Assembly (NCBI RefSeq): GCF_030068455.1
Contig: NZ_JAQOSQ010000011.1
Coordinates: forward strand, 90,483 to 154,482
DNA from: Roseofilum casamattae BLCC-M143
GTDB lineage: Bacteria; Cyanobacteriota; Cyanobacteriia; Cyanobacteriales; Desertifilaceae
Length of the DNA: 64,000 nucleotides
Reading direction: 5' to 3'
Shown one piece after another: positions 45,885-53,902 of this stretch. The notes under the pieces were generated by a model, which was given only the letters and a program-made list of their open reading frames with translations, was not told where the DNA came from and made no database searches. Position numbers and translations under genes: made by a program. The stretch's first letter is position 1. Every line of letters starts with the position of its first letter.

Positions 45885-47123
45885 ATGCTAACCAGCGATC
45901 TCTTGATCTATCGCTATAGTGGCGAAAGTGTTATTCCCAAACGATTGAAACTCGATCGCTATTGGATTGGCGTGGCAACGGATTTAATTGCCTGTTTTGC
46001 CGACCATGTGGGTGCGCGTCAAAAAGACCTCGATCGCGCCTTACAAGAGTTTGAAGGAGAAAGCCCGGACTTTCGGATTAAACGCGGATTAGCGCATATC
46101 TTAAAAAGCTCGTTTTCTACCTTTGAAACCGTCAGTCCTCTCGACCCTCCATTGCTGAGACAGCGAGTGTTTGCCTGCGCCACCCAAGGACGGCCGGGAC
46201 GCGATCGAACCGAACAAACTCTCGAACATATTGCGCAAACCTTGAGCGTAGAACTAGAACGAGAAGTCGCGATCGATGAGATTCGCAAAGGACTCTATGC
46301 GGATTTAATTGAAAATCGAATTTTTACCCAATTTGATGAAATTGCTCCTGAAGCTTTAATCCATCGTTACAATCTCTCGCAAGTGCAAGGAATTTTCTAC
46401 CGTTCGACTCATATTGTTATCAATGCTCATCGTAATGTTCCGGGAGAATACAAAATTTTATTTCGCTATCTAAAGCTATTTCAATTGATGTCATATATTG
46501 AAGGCGATGCCGATTTTGGCTTTACGATTACCATCGACGGCCCTTCCAGTTTACTCCGCGTCAGCACCCGTTACGGACTCAGTTTAGCCAAACTCATCCC
46601 GGCATTATTACACGTCACCAAATGGAGTTTAGAAGCCACCTTACAAACCCGCGACTTTTATACGGGAGCGCCCAAAACCGGAAAATTCAAGCTCGATTCC
46701 GATTGCAAATTAGTGACTCACTATCCTCCCGGAAAACCTTACGATAGCTCGATCGAAGCGTCGTTTGCAAAGCGATGGTCGCAGCAGAAAACCGAGTGGA
46801 AATTAGAGCGAGAAGTGGATTTAATCCCCATTCCTGGAAGCGTGATGATTCCCGATTTTCGCTTTGTTCATCCGGATGGGCGATCGGTTTTATTGGAAAT
46901 TATCGGCTATTGGCGACCGAGTTATCTGCAAAAGAAGTTTTATCAAGTTAGAAAGGTCTATGATAAAGCCTTAATTCTAGCGATTTCCGACCGCCTGGAT
47001 TTGGAGAAAGCAGGCATCAATATTCGCGATATTCCTATTCCCGTGGTTTGGTTTAAAGAAAAGTTGTTACCCAAAGCGGTTTTAGAGGTTTTAGAAACCA
47101 TGACGTTTCCTGAATCGCATTAA
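45885..47123 (+). CDS. DUF790 family nuclease (Bax1-like)
   Basis: 412 aa. It begins MLTSDLLIYRYSGESVIPKRLK and has a C-terminal PD-(D/E)XK nuclease core: IPDFRFVHPDGRSVLLEIIGYW (about residues 323-344), with Asp and Glu metal ligands. Archaeal Bax1 homologues pair with the XPB helicase in DNA repair. No helicase gene is adjacent here. The AT content is moderate, and the protein is soluble. Start ATG 45885 is preceded by AT-rich sequence without an obvious Shine-Dalgarno. Confidence 0.85.
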   Translation: MLTSDLLIYRYSGESVIPKRLKLDRYWIGVATDLIACFADHVGARQKDLDRALQEFEGESPDFRIKRGLAHILKSSFSTFETVSPLDPPLLRQRVFACATQGRPGRDRTEQTLEHIAQTLSVELEREVAIDEIRKGLYADLIENRIFTQFDEIAPEALIHRYNLSQVQGIFYRSTHIVINAHRNVPGEYKILFRYLKLFQLMSYIEGDADFGFTITIDGPSSLLRVSTRYGLSLAKLIPALLHVTKWSLEATLQTRDFYTGAPKTGKFKLDSDCKLVTHYPPGKPYDSSIEASFAKRWSQQKTEWKLEREVDLIPIPGSVMIPDFRFVHPDGRSVLLEIIGYWRPSYLQKKFYQVRKVYDKALILAISDRLDLEKAGINIRDIPIPVVWFKEKLLPKAVLEVLETMTFPESH

Positions 47124-47313
47124 TGATTTCAGAGGTTTCAATAGATTGCAGTTGGAGATGCACAATCAGAAGCATAGAAACTAATAAAAATTAGCGATAT
47201 TGCTCTAAGCGATCGCAAACCCGCAAAATTTAGATACGCGATCGCACCTGATTCTGGCATAATGAAAGGGCGATCGCAACCTTACTATTCATGGTTTATG
47301 TCAGAGTAGCACT

Positions 47314-47529
47314 ATGACTCCAACCGAACTGCTCCCTCTGCTACGTCAACTCAATCGTGCGGAAAAACTCTATATCGTACAATGCTTGGTTTCAGAATTA
47401 GCTCAGGAAGAATCAGATTTAATTAGACCCGAACGATCCTATCCGGTTTGGTCGCCCTATGATGCTTTCTCTGCCGCAGAAACCATGCTTAATGTCTTAG
47501 CTGAGGAAAGCGAAAACGATGAAGCATAG
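47314..47529 (+). CDS. Small antitoxin-like protein
   Basis: 71 aa: MTPTELLPLLRQLNRAEKLYI, then QCLVSELAQEESDLIRPERSYPVWSPYDA. It is the helical type often found before an aspartic-protease-like or toxin gene in cyanobacteria. It overlaps by 11 bp the truncated gene at 47519, so the two once formed a coupled pair. A TAATG-type promoter (GGCATAATG) lies before it near 47257. Function is inferred only. Confidence 0.65.
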   Translation: MTPTELLPLLRQLNRAEKLYIVQCLVSELAQEESDLIRPERSYPVWSPYDAFSAAETMLNVLAEESENDEA

Positions 47530-47656
47530 CCAACGTTATCCGTTTACAGCCTTCGATACTTCTCTGGGTGAAGCTGGTTTCAAGCCATACCTTCCAATTA
47601 CACTAACCTATCGCGATCGCATCGCGCGATCGCCCTTCTCGAGTAATTATTCTTAG
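47519..47656 (+). pseudogene. Truncated retropepsin-like gene
   Basis: An ATG overlapping the preceding gene opens 45 codons: MKHSQRYPFTAFDTSLGEAG, then FKPYLPITLTYRDR, before stop TAG at 47654. The start resembles the N-terminus of cyanobacterial retropepsin-like (aspartyl protease) proteins, which continue with a D-T-G active site about 15 residues later. That active site is missing. The break is at a HIP1-like stretch GCGATCGCATCGCGCGATCG. I read it as a truncated relic. Confidence 0.55.
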
Positions 47657-47892
47657 AATCAATAACGGTACTGAAGTGAATCCTCCTTTTATCTAGTCTA
47701 GATGGACAGTTGCGATCGCTCAGTCTAGCTATAGACCAAGCACATCATCTCGATGTGACGTGTTTTCAGCTCCATCGCAAGACACTCCTCTCCACTGGCT
47801 AGCAAAACTCACGCGCTTTCGTAAAGATGAGTGGGAGATTCTCTAAATGGAGGTTAGAATAGAAACTGTATTCCGGTCGCGAGGTTAATCCC
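47657..47892. other. Intergenic stretch, degenerate coding traces
   Basis: About 235 bp with no intact gene. A short frame near 47778-47848 reads ...LHWLAKLTRFRKDEWEIL before a stop, which may be the tail of a lost protein. A TAGAAT hexamer at 47855-47860 is a possible -10 box for the peptide gene at 47893. Confidence 0.35.
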
Positions 47893-47994
47893 ATGGTACT
47901 TGACTGGCTTATGGCAGTCATTGCACAGATCGTTGCTCAATCGATCTTTGCCCTAATCATTAATCTGATCAGTAAATTCGACAAATCGGATTAA
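47893..47994 (+). CDS. Small hydrophobic peptide 1
   Basis: 33 aa: MVLDWLMAVIAQIVAQSIFA, then LIINLISKFDKSD. A GAGG site lies 9 nt before the ATG. Nearly all of it is one hydrophobic helix ending in a charged tail, like type I toxins and small membrane regulators. It shares with the peptide at 48233 the core AQ-x-VAQ-x-x-FA-x-x-x-NLI-x-K and the leader TTCCGGTCG-GAGGTT. It is followed by a structured 3' region and a terminator, so it is a complete small transcription unit. No known family was recognised. Confidence 0.6.
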   Translation: MVLDWLMAVIAQIVAQSIFALIINLISKFDKSD

Positions 47995-48006
47995 CGTTGA
48001 ACATGC

Positions 48007-48106
48007 ACTAATTGCTCCAGGATTGCAGTTCCTCGATCAATTAGTGAAAGTTCTGATAACCTCTAACTTTCAGGTTTAGCTCTGCATCGCGAGTGCAGGG
48101 CTTTTT
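48007..48106 (+). terminator. Structured 3' region and terminator of peptide unit 1
   Basis: ACTAATTG (48007-48014) pairs with CAATTAGT (48038-48045) around a loop with GATTGCAGTTC. Then ACTTTCAGGTTTAGCTCT leads into the terminator stem AGCTCTGCA (48078-48086) / TGCAGGGCT (48094-48102) with TTTTT. Unit 2 repeats the GATTGC-GTTC and ACTTTCAGGTTT-GCTCT motifs in the same order. Confidence 0.75.
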
Positions 48107-48232
48107 AATTAGAGGAGATTGCAGAGAATAGGATATGAAAAATACAAAGATTTATTGCGCTCAGAGTAGACTTAAGCGCAACAAGAGTTAATATGAGATT
48201 ATACCCAATTTCCGGTCGGGAGGTTCTCATCT

Positions 48233-48358
48233 ATGGATTTTGTTTTTATGGTACTTGCACAGGTAGTTGCTCAGACTACCTTTGCTGTTGCCGTTAACCT
48301 CATTAAGAAAGCAAATGCTTTCCGTCGGAGGTTGAACAAACCTAACGAGGGTAAGTAG
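48233..48358 (+). CDS. Small hydrophobic peptide 2
   Basis: 41 aa: MDFVFMVLAQVVAQTTFAVA, then VNLIKKANAFRRRLNKPNEGK. It has GGAGG 8-12 nt before the ATG and the same TTCCGGTCG leader as peptide 1. The hydrophobic core lines up with peptide 1 (AQ-VAQ-FA-NLI-K), while the C-terminal tail is longer and strongly basic. Membrane-inserting by inference. It lies about 280 bp before a helix-turn-helix NTPase gene on the same strand. Toxin, leader peptide or membrane regulator are all possible. Confidence 0.62.
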   Translation: MDFVFMVLAQVVAQTTFAVAVNLIKKANAFRRRLNKPNEGK

Positions 48359-48375
48359 GATAACTTCACTTGACT

Positions 48376-48467
48376 ACTAAAGATTGCGGTTCTTTAGTTC
48401 AGAGCGTCTTCTTAGACATTCCGACTTTCAGGTTTTGCTCTTCACTATTCTTGTGTAGAGCTTTTTT
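48376..48467 (+). terminator. Structured 3' region and terminator of peptide unit 2
   Basis: ACTAAAGA (48376-48383) pairs with TCTTTAGT (48391-48398) around TTGCGGT. Then ACTTTCAGGTTTTGCTCT leads to the terminator GCTCT-t-CAC / GTG-t-AGAGC (48437-48461) with TTTTTT. Same motif order as unit 1. Confidence 0.75.
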
Positions 48468-48540
48468 GTACCCACCACTCAATTTTAGCTTTGTTACTTC
48501 TTGAGTATAGCGTTACCATTGACACTCTAGTCAAAATAAA

Positions 48541-48615
48541 CGCAGACTTGAAATTAGAATACGCAGACTTGAAATTAGAATACGCACCACTTTTTTGATT
48601 CCAAGTCTGCGTATT
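48541..48615. promoter_or_regulatory. Direct and inverted repeats in the promoter of the HTH NTPase gene
   Basis: Two tandem 21-bp copies of CGCAGACTTGAAATTAGAATA (48541-48561, 48562-48582), and AATACGCAGACTTG (48558-48571) perfectly inverted as CAAGTCTGCGTATT (48602-48615). The right arm lies between candidate -35 TTGATT (48595-48600) and -10 TATATT (48620-48625), just upstream of the ATG at 48637. It looks like an operator with three half-sites. Confidence 0.7.
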
Positions 48616-48636
48616 GAGATATATTAGAATTTACCT

Positions 48637-49974
48637 ATGGAAAAAGATAAATTTGAGGCACAACTCCAGAAGCTGGAGAACTCAGCACCAGAAAGGTCTG
48701 AGATTCTTCTGGCATTCTTGGCAGGGGAGACTGTTAAGGATATTGCTCGATCGCGACACCTAGCTACAGGAACTATCAGAAAACAGCTATCAGAAGTGTA
48801 CAAGCAATTCGAGATCGGGGGTAAGGGAAACAAGCAACCAAAGCTCCTCCGTCTCTTCCTACAATATCGCCCCGAGTTGGTTGCAGAAGATCATCCCTTA
48901 AGGACAAAAATACAGAAAGAGCATCCGATCGCTTTGTTAACTGGAGTTGTTCCTATAAATTCACCTCTGTATGTCCGACGCGTTATATGGAGAAGAATTG
49001 AGCAGGAGTTTCGGAACCTACAAGATGACAATCGAGTATTGTTACGGATTAAGGGGGCCCAAGGCTTAGGAAAATCGAGCTTACTACTCCGAATCGATGA
49101 ATACTTGGCAACTCAGTGCAATCATCGAGTTGCTCGTGTTGACTTGTCAAATCTTGATGACAGTATTTTTAAGGACTTGGATACTTTTCTATATAACTTT
49201 ACCTACATGGTAGCTCAGGCATTTAAATGTACAACTGATGACTTAGATGAGTTTTGGCAGAAAAAAATTGCTGTAGGTATTCGCTGTACGGATTATTTAG
49301 AAACCTATGTTTTTTGTAAAGTTGACGACCCAAAAACTCTAATTATTGATGGAGTCGATCGCGTGATTGGTTTAGAATCTATTCAATCTCCCTTTTTGCG
49401 ACTATTTCGTTCCTGGAACGAGCAGCACTTAAAAAAGAACAATCGCGACCAGAAGCTAGTATTTCCAAATTTATTATTGGCTTACGGCACAGAACCTTAT
49501 GCCGAATATGAGCTAGAAGGCAGTCCTTTTGAGAATGTAGGTTTGTCTTTAGAGCTTCAGGAATTTACAGACAAGCAAATTTTAGATTTAGCGAAGAAGT
49601 ACCGTTTAAAATGGAATAAGTCACAGGTACTGGAACTGAAAAATTTGCTTGGAGGATATCCAGAGTTACTCAACCATGCTTTTTATTACATCAAGCAAGA
49701 AGAAGTTAATCTTAATCAATTTTTAGCTACAGTAAAACAACCTGATAGTCCCTTAATCGGGCATTTACGCAAAAAAGCGAGATTACTTCAAGAGCATCCC
49801 AAACTTGCTCAACATTTTTATGAAATTATACATCAGCAGGATTGTGGTAATGAGTTAGCTAAATTTCAACTAGAAAAAGCAGGATTAATCAAACTAGAAA
49901 ATGGTAAATATAAAGTTCGTTGCAAGCTTTACCAGGAATATTTTGAGCGTATTTTCGCAAAAGTTTACCAGTGA
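48637..49974 (+). CDS. Helix-turn-helix AAA-like NTPase (vMAP-N/AAA_35-like)
   Basis: 445 aa. Residues ~18-60 (APERSEILLAFLAGETVKDIARSR, then GTIRKQLSEVY) form a LuxR-type helix-turn-helix. I recognise this as the N-terminal domain seen in cyanobacterial vWA-MoxR-associated proteins. An AAA-like (AAA_35, STAND-type) NTPase follows: Walker A GAQGLGKSS (140-148), Walker B LIIDGVD (235-241), and an arginine-rich sensor region up to about 310. The C-terminal ~120 residues are a helical winged region. DNA-binding and self-regulation are suggested by repeats in its promoter. Low GC, few HIP1 sites; likely acquired. The next gene starts within 4-19 bp. Confidence 0.82.
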   Translation: MEKDKFEAQLQKLENSAPERSEILLAFLAGETVKDIARSRHLATGTIRKQLSEVYKQFEIGGKGNKQPKLLRLFLQYRPELVAEDHPLRTKIQKEHPIALLTGVVPINSPLYVRRVIWRRIEQEFRNLQDDNRVLLRIKGAQGLGKSSLLLRIDEYLATQCNHRVARVDLSNLDDSIFKDLDTFLYNFTYMVAQAFKCTTDDLDEFWQKKIAVGIRCTDYLETYVFCKVDDPKTLIIDGVDRVIGLESIQSPFLRLFRSWNEQHLKKNNRDQKLVFPNLLLAYGTEPYAEYELEGSPFENVGLSLELQEFTDKQILDLAKKYRLKWNKSQVLELKNLLGGYPELLNHAFYYIKQEEVNLNQFLATVKQPDSPLIGHLRKKARLLQEHPKLAQHFYEIIHQQDCGNELAKFQLEKAGLIKLENGKYKVRCKLYQEYFERIFAKVYQ

Positions 49975-49992
49975 ATTGTGAGGTTTAAGGAA

Positions 49993-51561
49993 ATGAGACA
50001 ATACTATCAAGGTGTAAAAGGAGGAGCATTACCCCTAGAAGCACGGACTTATATTCAGCGTCCTGCCGATCGCGAACTTTATGATTTTTTGAGCCAGGAG
50101 ACAATTCAACAGTGTTGTTATATTCTCGCTCCACGACAATCTGGTAAAACTTCATTAATGATTCGGATTGCTGACCAATTACAGCATGAGGGTTATCACT
50201 GTGTAACTATTAATTTGCAGGGATTTAGCCTTGGTTCGCATTCACAAGTTGATGAATCTTTACTTTACCACAGTATACTCTGGGAAATTAGTGCAACTTT
50301 TCCTGCCCCTGAAGCTCGAAAGTTGAATCAAAATATTGAACAGCGATCGCAAGAGATGGCTAATGTTTTTCCTGCCTTACAATTTCGAGAATCTCTTAAA
50401 TATATAATCGAGTATCTTCAAAGCAGAGGAACAGAACAGCTTATCATTTTTTTAGACGAAATTCAGAGTCTTATCTCTTGGAGGCTGCAAAATAGTTTTT
50501 TGGGTTTACTCAGAGCGTTACAACCAGAGCAGAATCTGAAATCTGTTAAATTTGTTTTGTTAGGTGTAGCCAAACCGACAGATATTCTGACCGATCCAGC
50601 TATCGCCTTCAATACAGCTAAAGGTATTGAGCTAGGACGATTAGATGAGGGAGACTGTAGCACATTGATTCAAGGCTTAACCAAATTAAACTGTAATGCT
50701 AAACAACTGTTCCAAGAAATTTTAGCTTGGACAGGAGGTAAGCCATTTTTGACTCAATTTGTATGTAACCTATGTATTGAACAGCTAGATATTACCAGTA
50801 ATGAGCAAATTTCCTTAGCATTAGAAGACTTGCTCGAAAGGGAGCTGATCGACAATTGGCGTAGTCACGATCCATTATCTCATTTCCAAGAGATTGAGCG
50901 GTGGTTTAGAACTGGTTACACTTCGGTTCATGAAAGAATTAGTGCCCTTGATTTATATCAAGAATTATTAAATAATAACCAATTTTACTTTGATGGCAGT
51001 TCTCCAAAACAAATTAATCTGACAATCTCAGGTTTAGCCACCAAATCTGATAATTACATCACTATTTCTAACTTGCTATATCAACAGATTTTTAACGCGC
51101 AATGGTTAGAACAGACTAAAAGCATTCTACAGAGAGAACACATGGCCGATCAACACACAGAACTTGACAATGTAAAAAATGAGATGAAATCGATATTAAA
51201 TAAGCTTTGTCAAATAAAAAATACAATTGATAGTGCTAGTTTCATCTGTAATGAAGCAGTGATGGTAACATCAAACAATGAAATCGAGCAAAGAATTACT
51301 CTTCCACCAGCAAAGAATCTATTTCAAACAGTTAAAGATCGCTTTGGGGATAGTGCCAATTTAAAAGATGTCACTTTTATAATTGAAGAAGAGGGGCAAT
51401 TAATTGCTTGGACTATTGTGTATGTTGCAGAAAATAGTGCTCTTATTTTTTCAGGAAATCTTGAGGGGAATGAGATGAATTTAAATGTACATCGTGCTTT
51501 TCTCAGTGGATATAAAGATGAGTTGGTTGAACTAGCGAACAAGTTCATCGAACTTTCATAG
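49993..51561 (+). CDS. AAA-like NTPase with distinct C-terminal domain
   Basis: 522 aa from ATG 49993, with GAGG about 9 nt upstream; a GTG at 49978 is also in frame. It begins MRQYYQGVKGGALPLEARTYIQR, the usual start of cyanobacterial AAA_35 proteins. Walker A APRQSGKTS is at 46-54, Walker B FLDEIQSL at 153-160. From about residue 375 it changes: a helical linker (HMADQHTELDNVKNEMKSILNK) and a ~95-residue C-terminal domain (LPPAKNLFQTVKDRFGD...FIEEEGQLIAWTIVYVAENSALIF) that I do not recognise, possibly the effector or partner-binding part. It is co-directional with and coupled to the HTH NTPase. AT-rich. Confidence 0.8.
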   Translation: MRQYYQGVKGGALPLEARTYIQRPADRELYDFLSQETIQQCCYILAPRQSGKTSLMIRIADQLQHEGYHCVTINLQGFSLGSHSQVDESLLYHSILWEISATFPAPEARKLNQNIEQRSQEMANVFPALQFRESLKYIIEYLQSRGTEQLIIFLDEIQSLISWRLQNSFLGLLRALQPEQNLKSVKFVLLGVAKPTDILTDPAIAFNTAKGIELGRLDEGDCSTLIQGLTKLNCNAKQLFQEILAWTGGKPFLTQFVCNLCIEQLDITSNEQISLALEDLLERELIDNWRSHDPLSHFQEIERWFRTGYTSVHERISALDLYQELLNNNQFYFDGSSPKQINLTISGLATKSDNYITISNLLYQQIFNAQWLEQTKSILQREHMADQHTELDNVKNEMKSILNKLCQIKNTIDSASFICNEAVMVTSNNEIEQRITLPPAKNLFQTVKDRFGDSANLKDVTFIIEEEGQLIAWTIVYVAENSALIFSGNLEGNEMNLNVHRAFLSGYKDELVELANKFIELS

Positions 51562-51608
51562 CATAGCGTTAGTTTTGGTGAAGCGATCGCACTCTACTTC
51601 CCGAAAAA

Positions 51609-53396
51609 CTAAGTCTTCTGCCAAATCTTCACCGTCAGATCCCCGGAAGCGCTAATTAGGGTTTTCCCATCGCGCCCAAACATCACCGCATTCACCGGCC
51701 CTTGGTGTCCCAGGAGAGTATCCACTTCTTCTCCCGTCTCTATATTCCAGAGCTTCACCGTTTGGTCGTGACTGCCGCTCGCGAGCACTTTTCCGTCTGG
51801 GTTGAGCGCAACGGAGTAGACAATCCCTTCATGACCGGAAAACGTGCGGACTAAGCCTCGCGTACTGCAATTCCAGAGCTTAATTGTGCGATCGCCGCAT
51901 CCTCCGGCCAGCATTTGTCCGTCCGGAGTTAGAGCCACAGAATACAACCCCATGGGCACTTCTAAGCTTATTTGTGGCGAACTCGCGCCCACTTGCCACA
52001 CTTGAATCAATCCTCGATAGCGCTCCGGGTTGCGGCCGGCGATCGCCAACATCGAACCATCCGCATTAAATCCTAACGAATCAATCTCGTAATCGACATA
52101 ATAATTCGTGCGGATTAACTCTCCCGTCGCAAAATCCCAAAACCGGAGAGAACTCTTTTCCTCCAACGGTTCCGAACCACCACTAACCAAAGTTTTCCCA
52201 TCGGAACTAATGGCCGCTACCGTCGTCCAATCTTCGCATTCTAATACCTGCAAGAGCCGACCCGTCGTTACGTTCCAAATTTCAATTTCTCCCGTTGCGG
52301 CTGCCAGGGTTTTGCCATCGCGACTGAGAGCCACCGATGTCACCGACAACCCCTCCGCATCCAGATCGATCGCCTTCACCTCATAGGAATTGAGATCGAC
52401 AACATGCATCTGTTCGTACCCGCCCGTGACCAACGTCTTGCCATCCGAACTTACCGCCAAACAAGTCACGGCACTAGAAGCGTAGTTTAAACTTCGCACG
52501 CATTTCCACCCGGTTTTACTCTTCACCGGAACCGGTGCGGGTGTTGGCTGCGGAGTCGGTGCTGGCGATGGCGTATCCCACTCATCCTCATCGCCCCATT
52601 CATCTTTTTGGCTCAGATCCGGTTCAAACTCCATCTGAGATTGCAAGCCTTCAAAGCCCTGTTTTAATCGGCTGGCCCACTCTTGCGCGCGATCGCCGAA
52701 ACTCGGTAAATCCGAAGGGCGATCGCTTTCTTCCTCCGAGATGCGATCGGTCAACAGTGACTGCAAGTTCGTCAGTTGTCGCTCTTGCTCCTGCAATTGA
52801 ACTTGTATTTGCAATAGAGTTTGCTGCAAATTATCTTGGGGAGCAGGATCGGGCTGAGTCGCACGTCCTTGCAGATCGCTAATCTCTTTAGCAAGTCGAT
52901 CCAGTTTAGTTTGCAATTGCAACAGAGGCTGAAGTACTTGCTCCTCAACCGAAGGCGCAGGCGTTTCCGGTAAATTCTGTAAGGGTTCGGTTATTGTCGT
53001 CACCGCATCGAGTAACTGACTCGACTGCATGCCCAGATTTTCTACAGTTGTTTCAAGAGTTTCCAGTTGTGTCGAGACCTTCTGTAGGGTATCTGTCTCG
53101 AGATGTTCGATTTTGCCCGCGATCGCGTTTTTCCACGTTTCCAAATCCCCTTGCACTTGCGCAAAATGGCCGTCCAGACTTTCCCGCAGCCGGCCGTATT
53201 GCCCCTGAAGTTGAGCTAAATCCGTTTCCACGTCAAGTTTCAGTCCGCTGACCTCTGCAGAAATCTGACTGAGGCGAGTTTCCAGGGCGACCAGTCTATC
53301 TTCACTCGGTAGATTGTCGAGACGTTGCAGAATCTGGGCAAGAGATTCTAGAACATAGTTGGATTGATTCCGAAGCTCGGCTAACTCTGCTTCCAC
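51609..53396 (-). CDS. Coiled-coil and WD40 beta-propeller protein
   Basis: 595 aa. Residues 1-250 are coiled coil (ALETRLSQISAEVSGLKLD, LERQLTNLQSLLTDR), then an acidic Pro-rich linker (TPSPAPTPQPTPAPVPVK), then seven WD40-like blades, the clearest being GHEGIVYSVALNPDGKVLASGSHDQTVKLW and GHQGPVNAVMFGRDGKTLISASGDLTVKIW. Such proteins act as scaffolds; the partner is not known. Cytosolic, no signal peptide. Convergent with the NTPase gene and about 50 bp from it. Confidence 0.87.
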   Translation of the reverse strand: MEAELAELRNQSNYVLESLAQILQRLDNLPSEDRLVALETRLSQISAEVSGLKLDVETDLAQLQGQYGRLRESLDGHFAQVQGDLETWKNAIAGKIEHLETDTLQKVSTQLETLETTVENLGMQSSQLLDAVTTITEPLQNLPETPAPSVEEQVLQPLLQLQTKLDRLAKEISDLQGRATQPDPAPQDNLQQTLLQIQVQLQEQERQLTNLQSLLTDRISEEESDRPSDLPSFGDRAQEWASRLKQGFEGLQSQMEFEPDLSQKDEWGDEDEWDTPSPAPTPQPTPAPVPVKSKTGWKCVRSLNYASSAVTCLAVSSDGKTLVTGGYEQMHVVDLNSYEVKAIDLDAEGLSVTSVALSRDGKTLAAATGEIEIWNVTTGRLLQVLECEDWTTVAAISSDGKTLVSGGSEPLEEKSSLRFWDFATGELIRTNYYVDYEIDSLGFNADGSMLAIAGRNPERYRGLIQVWQVGASSPQISLEVPMGLYSVALTPDGQMLAGGCGDRTIKLWNCSTRGLVRTFSGHEGIVYSVALNPDGKVLASGSHDQTVKLWNIETGEEVDTLLGHQGPVNAVMFGRDGKTLISASGDLTVKIWQKT

Positions 53397-53519
53397 GATC
53401 TAATAACTGAGACGGTTGCTTATTAATTCTCCCTTTAATTGTGTCATTTGTCTGTATTTTCAAGAGAAGCAACGTTATGATAAATTTTGTAAACCCAACT
53501 GAGCGAGTACTTCCGTTCC

Positions 53520-53843
53520 ATGAGTAACACAGTCGTCCATGCCTTTTTTGTCGGCCGTGCCCTATCAGAGGCGATCGCCGAAGAACTCGAATATACCGTA
53601 ACCCATGCCCTGAGCAACTTTGGTACCACCGATGCCGAACAACAAGAGCGGCTGCGCAACTTTCCGCAAATGGTACTCGATCGCGCCGCTGCCGCAGAAG
53701 CTGCCGCTCGCTCGGACAGTCCTGCTCCCGCAAGCGAAACCGCATCCAGCTCTCAAGACCTACAAGAAACCCTAGACGAGCTGCGAGCTGAAATTGCTCA
53801 CCTGCGCGCCGAACTGCAAAAATATCGCTCTGGGACTGCCTAA
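53520..53843 (+). CDS. DUF6825-like small protein
   Basis: 107 aa. The N-terminus MSNTVVHAFFVGRALSEAIA, then ELEYTVTHALSNFGTTDAEQQ, matches what I recall of the cyanobacterial and plastid-related DUF6825 family. The C-terminus is Ala/Ser-rich and ends in a coiled coil (ELRAEIAHLRAELQKYR). No membrane helix. It is divergent from the WD40 gene and 60 bp upstream of the UbiB-type kinase gene. Confidence 0.7.
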   Translation: MSNTVVHAFFVGRALSEAIAEELEYTVTHALSNFGTTDAEQQERLRNFPQMVLDRAAAAEAAARSDSPAPASETASSSQDLQETLDELRAEIAHLRAELQKYRSGTA

Positions 53844-53902
53844 ACCCCAACCGCAACTTCAGAACGCCAACTGTCCCTAAGCCCCGATGCCCCCACGCAC
53901 TG

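Noticed and set aside
47778..47848. Fragment reading LHWLAKLTRFRKDEWEIL
   Set aside because: Too short and without a start to assign; mentioned only as a possible gene remnant.
48541..48615. Possible mini CRISPR array
   Set aside because: Only two copies of the 21-bp unit, directly adjacent and without spacers; the pattern fits an operator.
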